A stretch of 10,702 nucleotides of DNA from Bacteroidales bacterium (GTDB taxonomy: Bacteria; Bacteroidota; Bacteroidia; Bacteroidales; UBA3824): positions 1-10,702 of the forward strand of contig JAGCNK010000149.1 of NCBI GenBank assembly GCA_017645985.1. The letters are read 5' to 3'. Under the pieces are notes generated by a model. It worked only from the letters and a program-made list of their open reading frames with translations. It did not search any database and was not told where the DNA came from. The position numbers were made by a program, and so were the translations under genes. This document shows positions 5,423 through 10,702 of this stretch, piece by piece. Within the stretch, counting starts at the first letter, position 1, and each line of letters begins with the position of its first letter.

Positions 5423-8400
5423 TAAAGAAGGTTGTCATATCGGCACTGGGCGCGTTGCTGGCGTTTGGATCAATGGCGCAGAGTGTTTCGTCGGTAATGC
5501 AGACGGGCAAATGGGTCAAAGTGTCGGTGGATGCCGAGGGTGTGTACAAGATTCCCTACTCCAAGCTATCAGAATGGGGATTTGATTCTCCAAAAAATGT
5601 GAGGATTTTTGGCAATGATTTTGGAATGTTGCCGTTTATGAATAATGAGAACCGCCCTCAGGATTTAGTGGAAAACCGTGTGATGTATGGCGACGACGCC
5701 GTATATTTCTACGCCAAGTCGAAAGATATATGGAGCTACGACCCTGTGGAGGATCTTTTTTTGGTAAAAAATCACCTGTACGACAACCGTGCTTACTACT
5801 TTGTATCAAACGTACAGACCAATTTTGAGAATAGGATAACAACACAGACATCGGCGCCAACGGCGCAGACGGTTGCCACACAGGGCGATTTTTTTGCCAT
5901 TCATCAAAACGACCTGGTCAACCTGCAAATGTCGGGCAGAAACTGGTACGGCGAAAATTTCTATTACGCCGTTTCGCAAGATTTTGATTTGGAACTTCCT
6001 GTGCAGGCATCCACCACCACTGCCCGAACCAAGGTTTCTGTGCTGGCACGTTCGTCGGTGGCTAACAGTTTTATAGTAACTGTCAATGGCTCAAACAGTA
6101 AGACAATAGCTTGCGAGTCGGTTTCGGGAACTGCCAAATATGCCGACCTGCAAACACAGATATTTGATTTCAAGCCCGTTGCGCAGACCACACAGAATGT
6201 TAACATCACCTTCGACAAAGCCATTCCGTCGTCAGAGGGATATCTTGACTATATTATCATCAACGCCCGTGGCAATCTTGTGTATCAAAACAAACAGTTG
6301 ATATTCAGAGATTTGCAGTCGTATAAGCAGGGCGGGGGAGTGGAGTTCAGGATTCAAGGTGCACAGTCGGGCTGCATTGTCTGGCAAATAACCGACAGCC
6401 GTAAGCCTCAAGCAGTTAGCTGTACTTGTTCGCAAAACACCGCAAGTTTTATAGCCTCTGCCGAAAATCTTGAAGAATACGTAATGTTTTCGCCGTCAGA
6501 TGCTTACATTCCTGAATTTGTAGCAAACGTTGAAAATCAGAACCTTCACGCTCAGCCGTCGTCTACAATGGTGATAATCACGCCGTTGCAGTTCAAACCC
6601 TGGGCCGACAAGATTGCGCAGATTCATTCCGACATTTCGGTGTCAGTGACCACGTTAGACCAGATTTACAACGAGTTTTCGTCAGGCTCAAAAGATGTTT
6701 CCGCCATCCGCGACTATCTGCGACATCTTTACAAGAGCACCTCTGGCGACAAACTGCGATATGCCCTTCTGCTTGGCGACGGCTCGGTCGACAACCTTAC
6801 AGAGTCTTCGTCCAATCCAAATTATATTCCCACATACCAGAGTCCTCATTCTCTCGACGAAAATGAGTTAATATCCTTTGTGTCAGACGATTATTTCGCA
6901 CTGTTGGACGATGACGAAGGCGAATACACCGGTTTGCCCGACATTGGCGTGGGGCGTATTCCCGTAAAATCTGAGGCGGAATGCGAAACTGCAGTGAAAA
7001 AAATCAGCCTGTATTCGGGGTCGTTTTTCAACGATTGGGAGAAGAACATCGCCTTCATTGCCGACGACGAAAACCAGAACATACACGTTTCGCAAGCCGA
7101 CAAGATAGCGGTGTCGGTTGAGACCGACTATCCTGGATACAATGTTTATAAGATATATCTCGACGCTTATCCCCGTCAGCAGACCATCGGCGGCAACCTT
7201 TATCCGCAGGCTCGCGAGGACATTTTGAAGCAGTTTAACCTCGGCGCCAAGATTGTAAACTTTACAGGACACGGCGGCATCAACTATCTCACCGACGAGC
7301 GCATTCTCACCAACGCCGACATCGACAACCTCAAAAACATTGACAATCTGCCAGTTTTCATCACTTCGTCGTGCGATGTCGGACGGTTCGACTATTACGA
7401 CCGTGCCACGTCGCAGTCAAAAGACTGTCCTGCCGAACGTGCCATCCACAATCCTCAGGGCGGTGCTGTGGCTATGATTACAGCAGCACGTCACGCCTAC
7501 GCCGAACCAAATTTCACACTTAACAAAAACATTTTCAACCATATACTGCTGGGACAGACCGACGGCCGCACAATGCGTCTCGGCGATGTGGTGATGAAGG
7601 CAAAACAGCAGACCGACGACAACAATATGCGCTGCTTTATGCTTTTGGGCGATCCTGCGTTGGTTCTCAACCGTTCGGATTTTGATATTAAAATATTAAA
7701 AATCAATGGTATAGATTACGACACTTATACCGATACTATCAAGGCTCTTCAAAAATGCCGCTTGGAATGTGCCGTGGTGGATGGCGGAGGGGTGGTTTCG
7801 TCGTTTAACGGAACAGCCCACACGATATTCTTCGACAAGCCTTCCGCACGCAAGACCCTGAACAACAGCGGACACGGAGTTTTTGAGTTTCAGGATTACG
7901 ACAAAAAAATCTTCGACGGATTCTCTACCGTAACCAACGGATTGTTCACAACCGAATTTATTGTGCCAAAAGATATTGACTACAAGGTGGATGCGGGTAA
8001 AGTGAGCCTCTTTGCACGCAGTGATAGACGTTCTGCGTCGGGCAGCGACAAAAATCTCATCGTAGGCAGTGCCGACGGCAACGCCCAGCCCGACAATTAT
8101 GGTCCTCAAATAGAGCTGTATATCAATAGCACCGATTTTGCCGACGGCGGCAGCACCAATTCTTCGCCTATGGTAATAGCCATATTGTCAGATACTTCGG
8201 GAATAAATATCACATCAGAGCACAACGGACACGAGATTTCGCTATCAATCGACGGAGGCACGCCGATTTCGCTCAACAGTTTTTACAAAACCGACCCCGA
8301 CACATACACACGCGGCTCGGTTCAGTATCAGGTTCAGAACCTTGCCGAAGGTCATCACTCCTTGAAAATCAAAGTCTACGACAATTACAACAATATGTCG

Positions 8401-8748
8401 CAAGCCGAGCTGTCGTTTGTGGTGGTCAAAGACGAGGGCTTGAAAATCACCCGTCTGCTCAATTATCCAAACCCCTTTACCGACCATACCAAGTTCTATT
8501 TTCAGCACAATTCAGTGCCTGACCTCTTTGAGTACGAACTTACAATATTCAGTATTTCGGGCAAACAGGTCAAGACCCTCACCGGCTCACTGTCGTACAG
8601 CGGAAATCTCAGTCAGCCAATATCTTGGGATGGTCTCGATGATTTTGGCAGCAAAATTGCACGAGGCACATATATATATCGTCTGCGAATCCGCGACACT
8701 CAGGGCCGCAAAGCTACAGCATACGAAAAACTGCTATATTTAAAATAA
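5419..8748 (+). CDS. porU: Type IX secretion system sortase PorU (C25 gingipain family)
   Basis: This encodes 1109 residues from a GTG start at 5419 that overlaps the preceding TGA (GTGA). The signal peptide covers about 1-20, cleaved before QSVSS. A long N-terminal beta-rich region is followed by the caspase-like C25 peptidase domain (about 375-750). The catalytic dyad is visible as His618 in TGHGG and Cys652 in TSSCDVGRFD, 34 residues apart as in gingipains. Ig-like beta domains follow. The C-terminus (about 1013-1109) is a type A T9SS sorting domain with NYPNPF and RGTYIYRL. By family knowledge, PorU is the outer-membrane sortase that cuts the sorting domain from T9SS cargo and joins the cargo to anionic lipopolysaccharide, while keeping its own. 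The length is close to P. gingivalis PorU (about 1158). porV follows directly, as in P. gingivalis. The weak start codon implies dependence on translation of the upstream gene. Confidence 0.96.
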   Translation: MIKKVVISALGALLAFGSMAQSVSSVMQTGKWVKVSVDAEGVYKIPYSKLSEWGFDSPKNVRIFGNDFGMLPFMNNENRPQDLVENRVMYGDDAVYFYAKSKDIWSYDPVEDLFLVKNHLYDNRAYYFVSNVQTNFENRITTQTSAPTAQTVATQGDFFAIHQNDLVNLQMSGRNWYGENFYYAVSQDFDLELPVQASTTTARTKVSVLARSSVANSFIVTVNGSNSKTIACESVSGTAKYADLQTQIFDFKPVAQTTQNVNITFDKAIPSSEGYLDYIIINARGNLVYQNKQLIFRDLQSYKQGGGVEFRIQGAQSGCIVWQITDSRKPQAVSCTCSQNTASFIASAENLEEYVMFSPSDAYIPEFVANVENQNLHAQPSSTMVIITPLQFKPWADKIAQIHSDISVSVTTLDQIYNEFSSGSKDVSAIRDYLRHLYKSTSGDKLRYALLLGDGSVDNLTESSSNPNYIPTYQSPHSLDENELISFVSDDYFALLDDDEGEYTGLPDIGVGRIPVKSEAECETAVKKISLYSGSFFNDWEKNIAFIADDENQNIHVSQADKIAVSVETDYPGYNVYKIYLDAYPRQQTIGGNLYPQAREDILKQFNLGAKIVNFTGHGGINYLTDERILTNADIDNLKNIDNLPVFITSSCDVGRFDYYDRATSQSKDCPAERAIHNPQGGAVAMITAARHAYAEPNFTLNKNIFNHILLGQTDGRTMRLGDVVMKAKQQTDDNNMRCFMLLGDPALVLNRSDFDIKILKINGIDYDTYTDTIKALQKCRLECAVVDGGGVVSSFNGTAHTIFFDKPSARKTLNNSGHGVFEFQDYDKKIFDGFSTVTNGLFTTEFIVPKDIDYKVDAGKVSLFARSDRRSASGSDKNLIVGSADGNAQPDNYGPQIELYINSTDFADGGSTNSSPMVIAILSDTSGINITSEHNGHEISLSIDGGTPISLNSFYKTDPDTYTRGSVQYQVQNLAEGHHSLKIKVYDNYNNMSQAELSFVVVKDEGLKITRLLNYPNPFTDHTKFYFQHNSVPDLFEYELTIFSISGKQVKTLTGSLSYSGNLSQPISWDGLDDFGSKIARGTYIYRLRIRDTQGRKATAYEKLLYLK

Positions 8749-8751
8749 TTG

Positions 8752-8759
8752 TATATTTG
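8752..8759 (+). promoter_or_regulatory. -7 box upstream of porV
   Basis: TATATTTG, three bases after the porU stop, matches TAnnTTTG and lies 40 bases before the porV ATG. No TTTG occurs at the -33 position, so this may be a secondary promoter giving porV extra expression over porU. A structural outer-membrane partner is often needed in greater amount than its enzyme. Confidence 0.55.
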
Positions 8760-8799
8760 CACCGTTAAATAAAAAGAGAAATTATTGATCCAAATACAA

Positions 8800-9981
8800 A
8801 TGAACACACAAAGCTTAAAATTAAAATCCGCAATAGCCGCTGCGCTTTTGGCTTTCCCGACTATTGTAAACGCACAAATACAACCTACTCAAGACGTTAT
8901 AGGTAGAGAATCGACAAACAACATTATCTCTACAGTGGCATCGTTTCTGCTTATCGCACCCGACTCACGAGCCGGTGCTATGGGCGACGCTGGTGTGGCT
9001 ACCTCGCCTGACATCAACTCGCAGCATTGGAACGCAGCAAAATACGTTTTTGCAGAAGACCGAATGGGCGTGTCGCTTTCGTATATGCCCTGGCTCAAAA
9101 ACTATGTGGACGATATGAATATCTGCTATTTGGCAGGATTCAACAAAGTAAAAGAAAATCAGGCAATTGGCTATTCGTTGACCTATTTTTCGCTCGGTGA
9201 TATGACCTTCACCGACTATCAAGGAACTCCTCTAAAAAACTATAAACCAAAGGAGTTTGCCATCGACGGTTCTTATTCGTTGAAACTTTCCGACGACCTT
9301 TCAGCCTCGCTTACAATGCGTTACATATATAGTAACCTAACAGGCGGTGTATCGGTGAGCAATTCAGAAGAGACACACGCCGGACACTCAATAGCTGGCG
9401 ACATTGCTGTTTATTACAACAAGGCATTCGAGGGTTCTAAGTACACCCACATCTTGGGCTTGGGTGCAAATATCAGCAACATAGGCACTAAGATGAGCTA
9501 CACCAAAAACAACTCAAACTTTATTCCCACTAATATGAAACTTGGCGCGGCATACACCCTTGAGCTCGACAAATTCAACAGTTTTACTGTAACATTTGAT
9601 ATCAACAAGTTGCTCGTTCCCACACCGCCCATCCGTGTAAACGACACCATAGTTAAAGGCAAGGACGACGATGTTTCGGTTCCCGTGGGCATTTTCCGCT
9701 CGTTTGGCGACGCTCCCGACGGATTTAGCGAGGAGTTGAAGGAAATATCCTATTCAATGGGCTTAGAATATTGGTATTCAAAGACTTTTGCTGGACGTAT
9801 GGGGTATTTCTCAGAGCATAAAGACAAAGGCGGACGCAAATATCTCACCTTTGGCGTAGGAATGAAACTCAACGTCTTCTCGTTCGACTTTTCGTATCTT
9901 GTTACTACTACAGCGTCAAACCCTTTGCAGAATACTGTGAGGTTTACTTTGGGTTTGAATTTCGACAAGTTGAAGAAATAA
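8800..9981 (+). CDS. porV: Type IX secretion system outer-membrane protein PorV
   Basis: This encodes 393 residues from the ATG at 8800. Residues 1-25 form a signal peptide ending IVNA before QIQPTQ. An in-frame TTG at 8785 is possible but would add a non-signal-like prefix, so the ATG is preferred. The mature protein is a beta-barrel of the FadL-like PorV/PorQ family: the opening block LLIAPDSRAGAMGDAGVATSPDINSQHWNAA region (about 48-80) is very characteristic, followed by alternating aromatic/polar strands and a C-terminal strand ending LNFDKLKK. By family knowledge, PorV binds cargo sorting domains at the SprA/Sov translocon, shuttles them to the attachment complex (PorU, PorV, PorQ, PorZ) and anchors PorU at the surface. 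The length matches P. gingivalis PorV (about 391). It lies 51 bases after porU and just before the tmRNA promoter. Confidence 0.96.
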   Translation: MNTQSLKLKSAIAAALLAFPTIVNAQIQPTQDVIGRESTNNIISTVASFLLIAPDSRAGAMGDAGVATSPDINSQHWNAAKYVFAEDRMGVSLSYMPWLKNYVDDMNICYLAGFNKVKENQAIGYSLTYFSLGDMTFTDYQGTPLKNYKPKEFAIDGSYSLKLSDDLSASLTMRYIYSNLTGGVSVSNSEETHAGHSIAGDIAVYYNKAFEGSKYTHILGLGANISNIGTKMSYTKNNSNFIPTNMKLGAAYTLELDKFNSFTVTFDINKLLVPTPPIRVNDTIVKGKDDDVSVPVGIFRSFGDAPDGFSEELKEISYSMGLEYWYSKTFAGRMGYFSEHKDKGGRKYLTFGVGMKLNVFSFDFSYLVTTTASNPLQNTVRFTLGLNFDKLKK

Positions 9982-9983
9982 TC

Positions 9984-10000
9984 TCGCAAAAATTTTGCGA
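9984..10000. terminator. 17-bp palindrome after porV, possible weak terminator
   Basis: TCGCAAAA, a central A, then TTTTGCGA form perfect 8-base arms starting three bases after the porV stop. In RNA the A-U-rich stem with a tiny loop would be weak, and only ATTTG follows, so intrinsic termination is uncertain. The right arm contains the TTTG used as the -33 element of the tmRNA promoter, so the site could also be a protein-binding operator. Confidence 0.4.
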
Positions 10001-10024
10001 ATTTGAAAACATTGCATACCTTTG
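9994..10024 (+). promoter_or_regulatory. Bacteroidota-type promoter of tmRNA
   Basis: TTTG (9994-9997), a 19-base spacer and TACCTTTG (10017-10024) form a full-consensus -33/-7 pair. The mature tmRNA 5' end at 10036 lies 12 bases after the -7 box, leaving room for a short leader removed by RNase P. The octamer and spacing are identical to those of the tRNA-Asp promoter in this window. Confidence 0.88.
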
Positions 10025-10035
10025 CAACGCTTAAT

Positions 10036-10433
10036 GGGGCTGACTTTGGTTTTGACGGCGTGCAAGGTCAGCATGTAAGCATGCCGGAACAGGTAACAGT
10101 TTCCGTAATCATGGTTACAAAAAATTAACTGGCAATAATTACGATTATGCTCTCGCTGCCTAATTGAAGTATAGTAGATTAGCCTATTTCCCTACAAGGT
10201 AGGGAAACGAGACATCTCCCGTCGGCTCCGTCCGCTGCCAAAACGATCAGGAGGTGCAAAGTAACTGCGGAATAGTCAAGGTTTCGCCTCGCGACCGCGA
10301 TGAAAAGTAGAGGATAAGGAACAGGTTAGAGGGCCTTCACCCGGACTTGTTCTCGAAAACCAAAAGAAGGCTAAGCATGTAGAAAGCATGGGGGTCTCAT
10401 GATCGGACCGGGGTTCGACCCCCCGCAGCTCCA
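10036..10433 (+). ncRNA. ssrA: tmRNA (transfer-messenger RNA)
   Basis: This is a 398-base one-piece tmRNA. With SmpB it enters ribosomes stalled on broken mRNA, switches translation to its own short reading frame and tags the product for proteolysis. The 5' end GGGGCTG (10036-10042) pairs with CAGCTCC (10426-10432) to make the tRNA-like acceptor stem, with discriminator A at 10433. The T arm carries GTTCGAC. No CCA is encoded, so it must be added, which links it to the CCA-adding enzyme in the same window. The tag frame starts at the Gly codon GGC (10131) and reads GNNYDYALAA, stopping at TAA (10161-10163). A perfect 9-bp hairpin at 10187-10207 (TTTCCCTAC / GTAGGGAAA) is part of the pseudoknot region. 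A very strong terminator follows directly. Confidence 0.96.
10131..10163 (+). other. tmRNA proteolysis-tag reading frame
   Basis: The codons GGC AAT AAT TAC GAT TAT GCT CTC GCT GCC TAA give GNNYDYALAA. The last five residues, YALAA, are the conserved degradation signal for ClpXP-type proteases. Gly as resume codon is usual in this phylum. From recall, related tags are GENNYALAA or GETNYALAA, so this one lacks the Glu and has an extra Tyr-Asp before YALAA. Confidence 0.88.
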
Positions 10434-10434
10434 C

Positions 10435-10470
10435 AAAAAGGGCAGTCTGAATTTTCAGACTGCCCTTTTT
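10435..10470 (+). terminator. Intrinsic terminator of tmRNA
   Basis: GGGCAGTCTGA (10440-10450) pairs perfectly with TCAGACTGCCC (10455-10465) around a four-base loop, followed by TTTTT. The flanking AAAAA (10435-10439) can extend the stem to 16 base pairs. It begins two bases after the mature tmRNA 3' end, and because it is symmetrical it could also stop transcription arriving from the right. Confidence 0.95.
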
Positions 10471-10519
10471 GTTAACGCAATAATCATATTGGCTAAAACG
10501 CAAGTTTGATAATTATCAA

Positions 10520-10527
10520 TACCTTTG
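10520..10527 (+). promoter_or_regulatory. -7 box of the HAD phosphatase gene
   Basis: TACCTTTG matches the -7 consensus and lies 19 bases before the ATG at 10547, after the tmRNA terminator. This indicates a separate transcription unit with a very short leader. No TTTG is found at the -33 position. Confidence 0.65.
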
Positions 10528-10546
10528 CCCCGCTAAAAGATCGATT

Positions 10547-10702
10547 ATGTTACAACAAGAAATTTCCTCATATCTTGCCCGCAGTGGCAACAAGCAATTG
10601 AAAGTTAAAGCGTTTCTGTTTGATATGGACGGCGTATTGTTTAATTCTATGCCTTTTCACGCTATTTCGTGGTGCAAAGCCGCCAAAGAATACGGTTTGG
10701 AA
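10547..10702 (+). CDS. HAD-family hydrolase, beta-phosphoglucomutase-like (5' part)
   Basis: The first 52 codons of a gene are cut by the window edge. Residues 20-35 contain haloacid dehalogenase motif I, FLFDMDGVLFNSMP, with the nucleophile Asp26 and the acid/base Asp28. The following helix FHAISWCKAAKEYGLE opens the helical cap of the beta-phosphoglucomutase/phosphatase subgroup. Such enzymes remove or move phosphate groups on small sugar phosphates or similar metabolites. The true substrate cannot be judged from this fragment. It has its own -7 box and follows the tmRNA terminator, so it is independent of the upstream genes. Confidence 0.88.
   Translation, partial: MLQQEISSYLARSGNKQLKVKAFLFDMDGVLFNSMPFHAISWCKAAKEYGLE

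Noticed and set aside
8785..8799. TTG at 8785 as start of porV
   Set aside because: The ATG at 8800 gives a standard signal peptide; the TTG start adds five residues without support.
10276..10503. Minus-strand open frame of 75 codons over the tmRNA end
   Set aside because: It runs through the tmRNA 3' domain and terminator, which are explained by RNA structure. Proteins predicted from such tRNA-like regions (here containing GVEPRSD) are a known annotation artefact.

Overview
The window looks like chromosomal DNA from a member of the Bacteroidota, probably the order Bacteroidales. It carries adjacent porU and porV genes of the type IX secretion system (T9SS). Several transcription units have promoters of the Bacteroidota type (TAnnTTTG -7 box, twice with a TTTG -33 element 19 bases upstream). 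There are no clear Shine-Dalgarno sequences, and the proteins fit the phylum (DUF5063-like, a SPOR-like pair, a C25 sortase).

The left part (1 to about 3712) is read on the minus strand. Two identical tRNA-Asp(GTC) genes lie in tandem behind one strong promoter. To their right, in transcription order from high to low coordinates, are a secreted protein of seven repeats (probable beta-propeller), a secreted protein with two SPOR-like repeats, a DUF5063-like cytoplasmic protein and a secreted NlpC/P60 peptidase with a Thr-rich linker. The last three are 6-7 bases apart and form an operon with a cell-envelope flavour. A perfect 28-bp palindrome is inserted in frame in the C-terminal tail of the DUF5063-like gene.

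The right part (about 3829 to 10702) is read on the plus strand. A possible 40-residue membrane peptide precedes a CCA-adding-type tRNA nucleotidyltransferase with an HD domain. Its stop codon overlaps the GTG start of porU, the T9SS sortase. porV, the shuttle and partner protein of PorU, follows with its own -7 box. Next come tmRNA (ssrA), with a strong promoter, a variant proteolysis tag and an excellent intrinsic terminator, and then the start of a HAD phosphatase / beta-phosphoglucomutase-like gene cut by the window edge.

Two themes stand out. One is envelope and secretion (PorU, PorV, NlpC/P60, SPOR-like, propeller). The other is tRNA and translation quality control (tRNA-Asp pair, CCA-adding enzyme, tmRNA). 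I found no phage, insertion sequence, CRISPR array or defence system. The most unusual items are the palindromic element inside a coding sequence, the ten-residue tmRNA tag with an inserted Tyr-Asp, the exact 52-residue periodicity of the propeller protein, and the translational overlap of a tRNA-processing enzyme with the T9SS sortase.
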